From assembly GCF_001673535.1 (NCBI RefSeq), contig NZ_LZLY01000089.1, positions 38,258 through 102,257 on the forward strand: 64,000 nt of DNA, in the 5' to 3' direction. Within the stretch, counting starts at the first letter, position 1; every line of letters starts with the position of its first letter. Below are positions 23,464 through 32,227 of this stretch, in pieces. This DNA comes from Mycobacterium sp. 1081908.1. GTDB taxonomy: Bacteria > Actinomycetota > Actinomycetes > Mycobacteriales > Mycobacteriaceae. A program made the translations under genes and the position numbers. The notes under the pieces were generated by a model, which was not told the origin of the DNA, made no database searches, and saw only the letters and a list, made by a program, of their open reading frames with translations.

Positions 23464-24453
23464 CTATCCCGCCGCCGCCGCGACGTAAGGCACCCGGCCG
23501 GCTCCCCCGGTGACTTCTTTGATGAAATCCCCGAGATATCGAATGGCCCGCCTGCCTTCCGGCAATACGTCGGCCGCCAGCGGGAAGTCGTGGATTTGGC
23601 CGTCCCACAAGTGAAGGTCGCAGCGAACCCCGCTGAATTGCAATCGTTCCGCCATGAGTTCGGCGTCGGGAAGCAACAATTCGTCGGAGCTGACGTGGAT
23701 GGCGACGGGCGGCAACGAGGAAAGGTCAGCGTCAACCGGCGACTCGACGCGACGCGCGGACGTCCCGTCACCCCGCGGAACGCGCACCTCGCCGAGGTAC
23801 CGGGCGAACATCGACAACGCCCCGCGGGTGAACATCGAGCACCGGCGGGCGTTGCGGTGCCGCAGCTTTCGGGTCGGATCCGCGTCGGTGAACGGCGAGA
23901 TCGCCGCGATGCCGGCGGGCCTGGGCAGGCCGGCCCGGATGGCGGCGAGGGTGGTCATGAACGCGAGGTATCCCCCGGCCGAGTCGCCGGCCACCACCAC
24001 CCGGTCCCCGTCGTAGCCGTGGTCCTGAAGCCAGCGGAGCCCGCACATTCCGTCTTCGATCGCGTCGGCGATCTGGTGCGATGGCAGCTTCCGGTATCCG
24101 ACGGCCAGCACCGCGGCGTCCGCCGCTTTCGACAGACGGGTCACCAGGGATCGGTGCGTGTTGAGGCCACAGGTCAGGAACGCGCCGCCGTGCAGGTAAA
24201 GAATCGCGCGCTCGGACGAGACGCCCGGCGCGCGAACCCATTCGGCGGCACAGCCGTCAAGCCGTACCGGTTCGATGCTCGCCGAGGGAGGGACATGCTG
24301 CAGCAAACCCGCCAACTCGTCGACGTATCCCAGGGGCCAATGCAAATTCGGCTGAATGGCCCACGCGCGCACGACGTTCTTGACGATAAGCCGACTCGCC
24401 AATGACACCGCAAATGACTGCGGACTGTGCCGATGGTGCACCCGTCGACTCAT
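23464..24453 (-). CDS. alpha/beta hydrolase (HSL-type esterase/lipase)
   Basis: This 329-residue hydrolase carries L-H-G-G-A-F at 87-92 and nucleophile Ser158 in G-D-S-A-G-G; a later S-S-D-E-L-L-L and I-H-D-F supply the Asp and His. It is of the mycobacterial Lip (HSL) family and differs from the other Lip genes in the window in the H-G-G-A-F oxyanion hole. ATG 24453 is preferred over an in-frame ATG 15 codons earlier, as the family begins near here. The 213-bp gap to the transporter downstream holds nothing recognised. Substrate unknown, probably a short-chain ester or lipid. Confidence 0.85.
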   Translation of the reverse strand: MSRRVHHRHSPQSFAVSLASRLIVKNVVRAWAIQPNLHWPLGYVDELAGLLQHVPPSASIEPVRLDGCAAEWVRAPGVSSERAILYLHGGAFLTCGLNTHRSLVTRLSKAADAAVLAVGYRKLPSHQIADAIEDGMCGLRWLQDHGYDGDRVVVAGDSAGGYLAFMTTLAAIRAGLPRPAGIAAISPFTDADPTRKLRHRNARRCSMFTRGALSMFARYLGEVRVPRGDGTSARRVESPVDADLSSLPPVAIHVSSDELLLPDAELMAERLQFSGVRCDLHLWDGQIHDFPLAADVLPEGRRAIRYLGDFIKEVTGGAGRVPYVAAAAG

Positions 24454-24647
24454 TGCATGGCTTGGCAAGATGCGGCGTCGCTCTGGCTTCGTCAGCATTT
24501 GTATTCAACCTCCGTAGAGGTAAACCGGATACCCGCCGCAAATCGGGAAAAACGCCCGGCGAATCCCGGCAAATGTTGGCTTCCTCACTGTTTGGTGCGT
24601 GGGCGTGGTGGGTAATACCGCCGGCCCGCCCCCGAGTGCCGCAAGAT

Positions 24648-25499
24648 ATGGGCATGGGAGAGGCATTGCAGCCCGCCGCGCTGCTGGCCAACCGGGTCGC
24701 GGTGGTGACCGGCGGCGGCGGTGGCATCGGCGCGGCGACCGCGCGACTGTTCGCCCAGCACGGCGCCCGGGTGGTCATCGCCGACATCGACGCCGGCCTC
24801 GCCGAGCGCGTCGTCGACGAGATCACGGCGTCGGGTGGCTCGGGGCTGGCGGCCGTGACCGATGTCCGGGACGCGGGCCAGGTCGGCGCCTTGGCGCGGA
24901 CGGTGCTCGATCGGTACGGCCGGGTGGATGTCCTGGTGAACAACGTCGGCCACTGGTTGCGGCACCCGGGCAATTTCGTCGACACCGACCCGCAGCTGTG
25001 GGACGACCTGTACCGCATCAACCTGCACCACGTCTTCCTCGTCACGCATGCCTTCCTGCCCGCGATGATCGAGCAGCGGGCGGGCGCCGTCGTCAACGTG
25101 TCCTCGGTCGAGGGGTTGCGCGGCTACCCGGAGGATCCGGTCTATGCCGCCTTCAAGGCCGCGGTCATCCACTTCACTCGCAGCCTGGCGGTGCAGGTGG
25201 GCCGCGACGGGGTGCGGGTCAACGCGATCGGCCCCGATGTCACCGAATCGCTGCAGGTGCCCTACTCGCAGTGGCTCTCGGCGGACGAGCAGACGCAGTG
25301 GCCGCAATGGGTGCCGGTCGGACGGATGGGGCTGGCCGAGGACCAGGCACGGGTGATCCTTTTCCTCGCCTCGGAGCTGTCGGCGTTCGTCACCGGCCAC
25401 ACCATCCCGACCGACGGCGGCACCGGCGCGGCGGGCGGCTGGTACCGGTCGTCGCGCCGGGCCGGCCGGGAGTGGACGAATCGTCCCGTCGCGCCCTGA
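24648..25499 (+). CDS. short-chain dehydrogenase/reductase
   Basis: This 283-residue classical SDR has the cofactor motif T-G-G-G-G-G-I-G (21-28), N-N-V-G, and the catalytic Ser with Y-A-A-F-K (Tyr-x-x-x-Lys). The acidic residue after beta-2 (A-D-I-D) indicates NAD rather than NADP. The C-terminus is extended past the usual end by an Arg-rich tail. Two ATGs two codons apart are possible starts. It is monocistronic and divergent from the esterase over a 194-bp gap. It converges on the methyltransferase-like gene 3 bp away. Confidence 0.86.
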   Translation: MGMGEALQPAALLANRVAVVTGGGGGIGAATARLFAQHGARVVIADIDAGLAERVVDEITASGGSGLAAVTDVRDAGQVGALARTVLDRYGRVDVLVNNVGHWLRHPGNFVDTDPQLWDDLYRINLHHVFLVTHAFLPAMIEQRAGAVVNVSSVEGLRGYPEDPVYAAFKAAVIHFTRSLAVQVGRDGVRVNAIGPDVTESLQVPYSQWLSADEQTQWPQWVPVGRMGLAEDQARVILFLASELSAFVTGHTIPTDGGTGAAGGWYRSSRRAGREWTNRPVAP

Positions 25500-25502
25500 T
25501 TG

Positions 25503-26006
25503 CTAGGCGTAACCCAACGCGGCGTTCTCGGCGCGGATCCGCACCGTGAGCACCAGGGCATTCGCCGCGCTGAACACGATCGCGGTCAGCCACGCCGAAT
25601 GAACCAGCGGCAGCGCGGCGACCTCCGCCGCGACGGCGGTGTAGTTGGGGTGACGGACCAATCGGTACAGCCCGTCGGAGACCAGCGGCGCACCCGGGAG
25701 CACGATGAGCCGCGGATTCCAGCGCTTGCCGAGCACCGCGACACACCGCCAGCGGATCACGGTGCTCAGCACCACGACGCCGAGCATCGGCCATCCCAGC
25801 CACGGGACGAACGGGCGGCCCATGGCCCACACCTCCACGACGCACGAAACCAGAAGCAGCGCATGCATGCTGACCATCGCGGGATAGTGGTCGCGTCCGA
25901 ACTCCTTGCCTCCGTGCGCGAATGACCACTCGGCGTTTCGCCGGGCGACCGCGAGCTCGACGAACCGCTCGGCTCCGATCGCAAGGATGAACAGGTAGTA
26001 GTACAT
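25503..26006 (-). CDS. isoprenylcysteine carboxyl methyltransferase-like membrane protein
   Basis: This 167-residue protein has four to five membrane helices and the ICMT/PEMT-type SAM and head-group motif in the last third (G-L-Y-R-L-V-R-H-P-N-Y, then aromatic and Glu residues near the end). Small ICMT-like enzymes are regularly encoded next to bacterial type III PKS genes, where they methylate alkyl-phenol or alkylquinone products. It starts 11 bp after the PKS stop, so the two form an operon. Expected role: SAM-dependent methylation of the PKS product in the membrane. Confidence 0.83.
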   Translation of the reverse strand: MYYYLFILAIGAERFVELAVARRNAEWSFAHGGKEFGRDHYPAMVSMHALLLVSCVVEVWAMGRPFVPWLGWPMLGVVVLSTVIRWRCVAVLGKRWNPRLIVLPGAPLVSDGLYRLVRHPNYTAVAAEVAALPLVHSAWLTAIVFSAANALVLTVRIRAENAALGYA

Positions 26007-26017
26007 GGTTTAGCCCC

Positions 26018-27124
26018 TCACCACTGCAGGAGCAGCAACTCGAAGCTGAAGCCGGGCCCCATCGCGAGCATCACCCCGAGGGATCCCGCCGCCGGCGGCT
26101 CGGCCACCGTCCGGCGCAGGACGTCAAGCACCGACGCCGACGAGATGTTTCCGTTCTCCCGCATGGAATCGCGGCTGTGGGCCAGCGATTCCGGCGCGAG
26201 ACCCAACGCGTTTTCGATCGAATCGAGCACCTTCGGACCACCGGGATGGCACACCCACGTCGAAACGTCTGCGATGGACAAATCGTGCTCGCTCAGGAAG
26301 CCGTCGACCTCCGCGCGCAGATAGTCGTCGGCCATCTTCGGGACGTCGCGGGACATCACCAGCTGGAAGCCGCTGGAGCTGACATTCCAGCCCATGACGT
26401 CGACGGTCTCGGGAATGACGCGGCTGCGCGTCGCCAGGACACGCGGACCCCGATTTTCGTTGCGAACCGGCCTGATTCGGTCGGCACCGACGGCTACCAC
26501 CGCGGCCGCCCCGTCGCCGAACAGCGACACGCCGATCAGGGCCGGGATCGAGGTGTCGTCCCGTTGCAGCGTGAGCGAGCACAGCTCCACCGACAGCAGC
26601 ACGGCCACATCCCCCGGGTAGCCGCGCAGGTAGTCGTGCATGCGAGCCATGCCGGCCGCGCCCGCCACGCAGCCCAGCCCGAACAGGGGCATGCGTTTGA
26701 TGCTGGGCCGCAACCCGATTCGAGACATCAACCGCGCGTCGATGGTCGGCACCGCTATCCCCGTGCTGGAGACCATCACGATGGCGTCCACCTCGTGGGG
26801 CTGAATCTCCGCCGCGGCCAGCGCCTTCCGTATTGCCCGCTCCCCCAGGTCGACGGCGACCTCGAGGTAGGCGTCGTTCGCCTCGGTGAATCCGCTCAGC
26901 TTCGGGTAACGCGACAGCGGCAGCGCGAGGCTGCGCTGGTCGACCCCCGTGGTCTGCGCGAAACGCATGAAACCCGGCTCCGAGAACTCGGTGAGCTCGC
27001 GCGCCACCTCTTCTTGGTCGTAGCGGTTCGGCGTGAAGGCCACCGCGGTTCCCGCGATGCGCGGGGCCCCTCGCCCGTGAGCGGCGGCAAGGTTCGCCGA
27101 TGTGGAATACGTTGTTGCAGTCAT
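26018..27124 (-). CDS. type III polyketide synthase (Pks10/11/18-like)
   Basis: This 368-residue chalcone-synthase-like enzyme has the full catalytic triad: Cys152 in G-L-G-C-V-A-G-A-A-G, His293 in V-C-H-P-G-G-P-K, and Asn326 in N-G-N-I-S-S-A. The mycobacterial signature M-P-L-F-G-L-G-C and the C-terminal L-A-M-G-P-G-F are present. Homologues condense long-chain acyl-CoA with malonyl-CoA to give alkylpyrones or alkylresorcinols. ATG 27124 is chosen, with a GTG two codons upstream as the alternative. It is followed by the methyltransferase-like gene, making a small alkyl-polyketide pathway. Confidence 0.9.
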   Translation of the reverse strand: MTATTYSTSANLAAAHGRGAPRIAGTAVAFTPNRYDQEEVARELTEFSEPGFMRFAQTTGVDQRSLALPLSRYPKLSGFTEANDAYLEVAVDLGERAIRKALAAAEIQPHEVDAIVMVSSTGIAVPTIDARLMSRIGLRPSIKRMPLFGLGCVAGAAGMARMHDYLRGYPGDVAVLLSVELCSLTLQRDDTSIPALIGVSLFGDGAAAVVAVGADRIRPVRNENRGPRVLATRSRVIPETVDVMGWNVSSSGFQLVMSRDVPKMADDYLRAEVDGFLSEHDLSIADVSTWVCHPGGPKVLDSIENALGLAPESLAHSRDSMRENGNISSASVLDVLRRTVAEPPAAGSLGVMLAMGPGFSFELLLLQW

Positions 27125-27212
27125 ACCCACCCGACGACGGCCGGTACGTCAACGGTTCACCCGATGCGGGCTGAGGTGAGCCGAAACACAATTCGAACCG
27201 CTGCGGAAATGT

Positions 27213-27536
27213 TCAGTTTCCGGGGACCGACAGGGCGGCCTGCTGCTCAACCTGTTGCCCCTGCTGCTCGGCTTGCTGGGCTTCCTGGAGGTCGGATTGC
27301 TCTTGCTCTTCGGCCTGTTGCTCCGACTGTTGAATCTCCTGCTGGATTTGCAGCTGCTGCTGCAGTTGGGCTTCGTCGTCGTCGCTATCCGTGGCGAAGG
27401 TTCGGTCCGCCAAATGCATCGGCACGCCAACTGTTTTCGTGACTTCAGCTTGCGCCGTGTGGAACAACGCCAGCGTCGCGAACGTCGCGGCCCCGGTGAA
27501 AAACGTTTGAGCCAGCACCATCTGCCTGCTTGCCAT
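27213..27536 (-). CDS. small exported Gln/Glu-rich coiled-coil protein
   Basis: This 107-residue protein begins with a signal peptide (basic n-region, hydrophobic T-F-F-T-G-A-A-T-F-A-T-L-A-L-F, likely cleavage after H-T-A-Q-A). The mature part from about residue 52 is an almost pure Gln/Glu stretch (repeated Q-Q, Q-Q-x-Q-x-Q, E-Q-Q-A-E-E-Q-E-Q), strongly predicted to form a coiled coil. No enzymatic motif is seen. It lies 88 bp before the type III PKS start on the same strand. Function is unknown; secreted Gln-rich proteins may be structural or binding factors. Confidence 0.75.
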   Translation of the reverse strand: MASRQMVLAQTFFTGAATFATLALFHTAQAEVTKTVGVPMHLADRTFATDSDDDEAQLQQQLQIQQEIQQSEQQAEEQEQSDLQEAQQAEQQGQQVEQQAALSVPGN

Positions 27537-27610
27537 CCCGCCATGCTGCGGGATGGTGTTCGCAGCGCGCTGGATCGCTGTTATCGATCAGCTGTGAGAT
27601 CGCGCGATAC

Positions 27611-29845
27611 TCAAACCGTTTGCGCGGGCCGAAACCGGGCTTGATCGTCGATGATCGTCACCGGTATGCCGTTGAGGGCGCCGTTGCCCGAGGGTTCGTC
27701 GAGGAACGTCGGCGGGGACAGCACGTTCGTGTTGGCGCCGGGTGAACCGTTGGCCACCGACATGCGGGTGCCCGGCTTGCCATGCCCCCAGCCGTGCGGC
27801 ATCGACACGACGCCGGGCTTGATCGCATCGGTGACCTCGACGGGCACTTTGATCTCGCCGGTGTCGGACTTCACGGTGACGACGTCGCCGTCGTCGACTC
27901 CGCAGCGGGCCGCGTCGTCGGGGTGGATCAGCAGGGTGCACCGGTCCCTGCCCTTCATCAGCGCGGGCACGTTGTGCATCCAGGTGTTGTTCGATCGCAG
28001 GTGGCGGCGGCTGACCAGGACCAGCGGCTCGGGCGGCCGCTCCATGCGCGCCGCGAGCCGCGGCAGGTCGTCGAGCAGGTATTGCGGGGCGAGGTGGATC
28101 TTCTTGTCGAGGGTGCCCAGGATGTCGGGCAGCTGCGGCACCATCGGCCCGAAGTCGATTCCGTTCGGGTTCGCCTTGAGCATGTCCAGCGTCAGGCCGC
28201 CCGGGTTCTTGCCGTACTGGTCCCCGAAGGGCCCGGTGCGCAGCGTGAGGTCGAGCATCCGTTCCGGGCCGCCGTGATCGTAGAGCTTGCGGATCTCCGC
28301 ACCGTCGACTCCCTGGGTGAAGGCGAGGTAATCGAAGAACCCGTCGTCGATCGCGGCGACGTCGACGTCCTCGGCGGGTGTCCCGGTGCACAGGCCGGTC
28401 AGCCGGATCAGGATCTCCCATTCGTGCGGGCGATCGCCGGGATCGAACACCGGCGCCGAGTAATTGGCGATGCTGTGGATCGCGAAGAGCAGGATCAGGT
28501 CGTCGTGATGCGGCTGCTCGAGCGGGGACAGCCCGGGCAGGATCACGTCCGCGTGCCGCGTCGTCTCGTTGAGCCAAAGGTCAACGGAGATCATCGCTTC
28601 CAGCATCGGCAGCACCTCGACGAGCTTGTCGCCGCCGGGTGTAGATAACACCGGGTTGCCGGCAACCGTGATCAGCGCCTTGAGCTGGCCGTCGCCGGGT
28701 GTGGCGATTTCTTCGGCCATGCACGACACCGGGGCCTGCCCGAGCACCTCCTTCGCGCCGCGCACCCGGGTGCGCCAGCGGCCGAACTCCGCCAGGCCGC
28801 CCTCCAGACCCGGCAGCGGCTGCGTGGTGATCGACCAGGCCGCCGGCTTGGGGAACATCGCTCCGCCCGGGGTGTCGAAATGGCCGGTCAGAATGTTTAC
28901 CACGTCGACCAGCCAGCTGGCCAGGCTGCCAAATTCCTGATTGCACAGGCCGATTCGCCCATAGACGACCGCTCTCTCCGTGCCGGCGAGTTCGCGGGCC
29001 AGCCGCCGAATGCGGTCTTCGTCGATCCCGGTGACGCCACTCACCCGCTCCGGCGGCCACTCCGCGGCGACCCGGCGCATCGTGTCGAGGCCGTCGACGT
29101 GCGGGCCGGCATCGACCAGGCCTTCGTCGAAGAGGGTGTGCGCGACGGCCAGCAACAGCGCCGCGTCGGTGCCCGGAACGATCGGAAGCCACTCGTCGGC
29201 CTGGGCCGCGGTCTGGGTGCGCACCGGGTCGATGACGATCACCTTGCCGCGCTTGCGAATTCCGTTGATCAGGCCCATCACGTCGGGCGCGGCCAGCAGC
29301 GAACCCTGCGACGCGGCGGGGTTGGCGCCCATGATCACCATCAGGTCGGTGCGCTCGATGTCGGGCACGGGGAAGTTCCACCAGAGGCCGTACATCAAAT
29401 GCGACGACAGGTTCTTCGGCCACTGGTCGACCGTGCCGGGCGAATACGTGACCGGCATGCCGGACATGCCCATCAGCACTCCCGCGTAGCGGGCGAGCGA
29501 AAACGAGTGCGCCAGCGGGTTACCGGTATAGGCGGTGACCGCGCCGATGCCGTAATTTTCGATCACCGGCGTCAGCAGTTCGGTGCAGCGACGAAACGCC
29601 GCGTCCCAGCTGACCTCGTGCCACTGCCCGTCGACCTTGATCATCGGGCGGCGGATGCGGTCCGGGTCGTCGTGCACCGCGGCCAGCGATACGCCCTTCG
29701 GGCACAGGTGGCCCCGGCTCCAGACGTCGTCGCGGTTGCCGCGGATGCTGGTGACTTTGCCGCCCTCGACCTGAATTTCCAAGCCGCACATGGCTTCACA
29801 CAGTGGGCAGGTGCGCAGGTGCCTGCCGTCATCGCCGGTCGTCAC
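27611..29845 (-). CDS. molybdopterin oxidoreductase with N-terminal 4Fe-4S site
   Basis: This 744-residue enzyme is of the formate dehydrogenase / DMSO reductase family. The 4Fe-4S cysteines are Cys13, Cys16, Cys20 and Cys48 (T-C-P-L-C-E-A-M-C, then H-L-C-P-K-G). Molybdopterin contacts follow, including M-G-A-N-P-A-A-S-Q-G and the C-terminal molybdopterin-dinucleotide domain (V-V-T-V-K-S-D-T-G-E-I, G-W-G-H-G-K-P-G). No Tat signal is visible, so it is probably cytoplasmic. The GTG start at 29845 follows the 23-bp palindrome in the divergent promoter. No maturation factor or electron-transfer partner is adjacent. Substrate unknown. Confidence 0.88.
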   Translation of the reverse strand: MTTGDDGRHLRTCPLCEAMCGLEIQVEGGKVTSIRGNRDDVWSRGHLCPKGVSLAAVHDDPDRIRRPMIKVDGQWHEVSWDAAFRRCTELLTPVIENYGIGAVTAYTGNPLAHSFSLARYAGVLMGMSGMPVTYSPGTVDQWPKNLSSHLMYGLWWNFPVPDIERTDLMVIMGANPAASQGSLLAAPDVMGLINGIRKRGKVIVIDPVRTQTAAQADEWLPIVPGTDAALLLAVAHTLFDEGLVDAGPHVDGLDTMRRVAAEWPPERVSGVTGIDEDRIRRLARELAGTERAVVYGRIGLCNQEFGSLASWLVDVVNILTGHFDTPGGAMFPKPAAWSITTQPLPGLEGGLAEFGRWRTRVRGAKEVLGQAPVSCMAEEIATPGDGQLKALITVAGNPVLSTPGGDKLVEVLPMLEAMISVDLWLNETTRHADVILPGLSPLEQPHHDDLILLFAIHSIANYSAPVFDPGDRPHEWEILIRLTGLCTGTPAEDVDVAAIDDGFFDYLAFTQGVDGAEIRKLYDHGGPERMLDLTLRTGPFGDQYGKNPGGLTLDMLKANPNGIDFGPMVPQLPDILGTLDKKIHLAPQYLLDDLPRLAARMERPPEPLVLVSRRHLRSNNTWMHNVPALMKGRDRCTLLIHPDDAARCGVDDGDVVTVKSDTGEIKVPVEVTDAIKPGVVSMPHGWGHGKPGTRMSVANGSPGANTNVLSPPTFLDEPSGNGALNGIPVTIIDDQARFRPAQTV

Positions 29846-29857
29846 CCACCCACTGTA

Positions 29858-29880
29858 TTCCGCTACTGGCCGTAGCGGAA
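29858..29880. promoter_or_regulatory. 23-bp palindromic operator candidate, divergent promoter
   Basis: The arms TTCCGCTAC (29858-29866) and GTAGCGGAA (29872-29880) are perfect complements, separated by 5 bp. The site lies between the molybdopterin enzyme (start 29845, leftward) and the F420 LLM gene (start 29917, rightward), a 71-bp gap. A dimeric regulator bound here would control both genes. No regulator gene is adjacent. Confidence 0.6.
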
Positions 29881-29916
29881 GTAGCATCTTGCAGAAGGCG
29901 AAAGAGAGGAATACCG

Positions 29917-30846
29917 GTGCAAATCAGCGTGAATTGCTTCCTCAGTGACGACCCCTCGCGGTCGCTGGTCGACGACTACGTATCGGAACTCGCGAAGCTG
30001 CGCGACGAGGGATTCCGCCGGGCCTGGGTGGCTCAAATGCCCTGGCAAGCCGACGTTTTGACGGTGCTTGCGGTCGCGTTCCGCGAGGTCGACACGATCG
30101 AGGTCGCGACGGGTGTGCTGCCGATCCAGAACCAGCAGCCGATGCTGATGGCGCAGCGCGCGGTCACCCTCAGCCTGATCTCCGGTGGCCGATTCATCCT
30201 CGGTCTGGGCATGACCCATCGCATGGTCACCGAGGGCATGTGGGGGATCCCATGGGACAAGCCGGTGCGCAGGCTCGGCGAATACCTCGACGGGCTGCTG
30301 CCCCTGCTGGAGGGAAAGGACGCCAACGCCACGGGCGAGACGGTGACCACCCGCGGAGCGGTGCGCGTTCCCGGTGCCCCGGCGCCACCACCGGTGTATA
30401 TCGCGGCCCTCGGCCCGCAACTGCTGCGTCTGACGGGCCGGCGCTGTGCGGGGACGGAGACCTGGATGACCGGGCCCAAGACGCTCGCCGAACACGTCGG
30501 GCCCACGCTTCGCGGGGCAGCCGCCGAGGCCGGTCGCCCGGAGGGCGCGGTGAAAGTGGCGGCCTCGCTTCCGATCGCGGTCACCGATGACGTCGACGGG
30601 CTGCGCGCACAAGCCGCCGAGCAGTTCGCGCTGTACGGGCAGCTGCCGTCGTACCGGGCGATGCTCGATCGCGAGGGCTACCGCGACCCGCAGGACGCGG
30701 CCATCATCGGCGACGAGAGAGTCGTCACCGAACGTCTCGACGAACTCCGCGCGGCCGGCGTCGACGAATTCGTCGCCTACGCATTCGACACATCCGACGA
30801 GGGCCGCGCCCGCACGCGGAGCCTGCTGCGGCGGTACGCGAGCTAG
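29917..30846 (+). CDS. LLM-class F420-dependent oxidoreductase
   Basis: This 309-residue TIM-barrel protein is of the luciferase-like monooxygenase family used by mycobacteria with deazaflavin F420 (E-V-A-T-G-V-L-P-I-Q-N-Q, L-G-L-G-M, and P-V-Y-I-A-A-L-G-P). GTG 29917 is chosen because an AGAGAGGA box lies 6-8 bp before it; the longer upstream frame runs through the promoter palindrome. It is divergent from the molybdopterin enzyme and converges on a PPOX gene, which is also an F420 or flavin protein. Reaction unknown; typical members reduce or oxidise alcohols, ketones or imines. Confidence 0.86.
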   Translation: MQISVNCFLSDDPSRSLVDDYVSELAKLRDEGFRRAWVAQMPWQADVLTVLAVAFREVDTIEVATGVLPIQNQQPMLMAQRAVTLSLISGGRFILGLGMTHRMVTEGMWGIPWDKPVRRLGEYLDGLLPLLEGKDANATGETVTTRGAVRVPGAPAPPPVYIAALGPQLLRLTGRRCAGTETWMTGPKTLAEHVGPTLRGAAAEAGRPEGAVKVAASLPIAVTDDVDGLRAQAAEQFALYGQLPSYRAMLDREGYRDPQDAAIIGDERVVTERLDELRAAGVDEFVAYAFDTSDEGRARTRSLLRRYAS

Positions 30847-30862
30847 GTCTTGGGCCGGGCCG

Positions 30863-31288
30863 TCACGAGGCCCAGGGGCCGATGCCGCCCACCTTGTCGA
30901 TGCGGATGCGGGTGAGGAATCCCGGCGGCGCGCCGTCCGGTGGGAACTTCATGTTCGGGTCGCCCAGGACCGGGTTGAGTTCGGCCAGGAGTTCGGGCGC
31001 GCCGCCCTCGACGATGCGTGCGGTGCCGGTGATCGACAGGTAGGGCCGCATCCCCTGCCCCGCCTTGTCCAGCGCCAGGATCGTGACGGCGACGCGGGTG
31101 TCGTTGCGGACGTTGCGCACCTTCTTGTGCTCGGCGAGGTGCGCGGTGACCAGTTCGTCACCGCCGGGCGTCGACTGCAGCGCGACCCAGACCACGCTCA
31201 CCTGGGGGCTGCCGTCGCGATTGAGGGTGACCAGGGTGGCGTCGGCACCCTGGCCGATGAGGTCTCGCGCGGCGTCGTTGAGTTTCAT
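30863..31288 (-). CDS. PPOX-class F420-dependent/flavin protein
   Basis: This 141-residue split-barrel protein of the pyridoxamine-5-phosphate-oxidase-like family resembles Rv1155-type F420-binding proteins. Motifs: T-L-V-T-L-N-R-D-G-S-P-Q-V-S-V-V-W-V-A at the N-terminus and K-V-R-N-V-R-N-D-T-R-V-A-V in the middle, with a hydrophobic C-terminus typical of the family. It probably reduces an F420-accessible substrate or binds the cofactor. It converges with the LLM gene (16-bp gap) and is divergent from the small ORF at 31410. Confidence 0.86.
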   Translation of the reverse strand: MKLNDAARDLIGQGADATLVTLNRDGSPQVSVVWVALQSTPGGDELVTAHLAEHKKVRNVRNDTRVAVTILALDKAGQGMRPYLSITGTARIVEGGAPELLAELNPVLGDPNMKFPPDGAPPGFLTRIRIDKVGGIGPWAS

Positions 31289-31409
31289 GCGTGCTTATAC
31301 CGACGCGCGCGGCGATTCATTCCCGTCTCATATTCGCCCAAGAATGAGATTTGAATCCGACCAGTTGGCTGTACAGGCGGCGGACGTCGCTCGTAGCGTC
31401 GTTTGCGAC

Positions 31410-31592
31410 ATGACCGATCAACAGGACCCCACCGGAATCGAGCACCTGCGTTGCGAATTGCTCGATCGCATGGACGCGCAGCATTTCGACGACTGGTCCC
31501 CCGCGCTGTTGCGCGCCCTCATCGCCGTCTTCGATTTGAACGGCGTCACTCCGGCGGCCCAGCGTGGCTTCCGGCCCTATCTCGTCAGGTAG
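31410..31592 (+). CDS. hypothetical small protein, 60 residues
   Basis: This is a 60-residue acidic helical protein (M-T-D-Q-Q-D-P-T-G-I-E-H-L-R-C-E-L-L-D-R-M-D to F-R-P-Y-L-V-R) with no recognised domain. ATG 31410 is the first good start after the divergent promoter; the longer frame back to 31065 lies inside the PPOX gene on the other strand and is a shadow. Its codon use is like that of neighbouring genes, and it precedes a SnoaL-like gene by 40 bp. Moderate support only. Confidence 0.5.
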   Translation: MTDQQDPTGIEHLRCELLDRMDAQHFDDWSPALLRALIAVFDLNGVTPAAQRGFRPYLVR

Positions 31593-31632
31593 CGCCCTCA
31601 CAGAAGCGTTTTCGCGCATTAGGCTCACGGCG

Positions 31633-32067
31633 GTGGAGATGTGGGAATTGGTCGCCCGTGAGCAGATTCGGGACACGCTGGCCCGGTACAACTGGTCGGG
31701 CGACGCCGGGCGTCTCGAGGGCCTGGCCGAGACGTTCTGCACCGACGGCGTCCTCGAGATTCGGGGCCTGCAGCCGTTGCGCGGGCGAGCCGAGATCGTG
31801 TCGTTCCTCGGCGGCGTCGCGGGGAACGTCGCCCGCGACGCCGGCGTCAAGCCCGTCGTCCGGCACAACGTGGCCAACGTGCTCTTCATCGGGCTCACCC
31901 CCGACCAGGCCCGGGTCTCGTCGTACTTCACCGTGGTGACCCACATCGGGCTCGACCATTTCGGCCGCTATCGCGACATCCTGGTGCCGGACGGTGGCAC
32001 CTGGCTGATCAAGCATCGCAAGGTGTCGACCGACTGGGCGGCCCCCGATTCGACGATGGCCCGCTGA
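31633..32067 (+). CDS. SnoaL-like (NTF2-fold) protein
   Basis: This 144-residue protein has a cone-shaped alpha+beta fold: an N-terminal helix (E-Q-I-R-D-T-L-A-R-Y-N-W-S-G-D-A-G-R-L-E-G-L-A), F-C-T-D-G-V-L-E, and C-terminal strands ending with L-I-K-H-R-K-V. SnoaL/ketosteroid-isomerase-like proteins act as cyclases, isomerases or dehydratases on cyclic ketones. The usual catalytic Asp cannot be confidently placed. GTG 31633 is used; ATG 31639 is the alternative. Several relatives are in this window (37123, 45141, 54710). Confidence 0.75.
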   Translation: MEMWELVAREQIRDTLARYNWSGDAGRLEGLAETFCTDGVLEIRGLQPLRGRAEIVSFLGGVAGNVARDAGVKPVVRHNVANVLFIGLTPDQARVSSYFTVVTHIGLDHFGRYRDILVPDGGTWLIKHRKVSTDWAAPDSTMAR

Positions 32068-32227
32068 TCCGAGCGGTCAGGTGAATATTGCTCGCGAGTT
32101 CGTTGAATGTACGGTCGGGATGTTTGCCAACGCCCCCTTGACGGCTACAGACTAGGGATCACATCAAGCGATTGCGGTCCGCTCTGATGCTGTGCGCATT
32201 TGGGGCCCGGGGTTGACCGCCGGTCAT

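Noticed and set aside
31310..31345. Bulged inverted repeat CTCATATTC/GAATGAG between PPOX and the small ORF
   Set aside because: The arms match only with a two-base bulge, which is too weak to claim as an operator.
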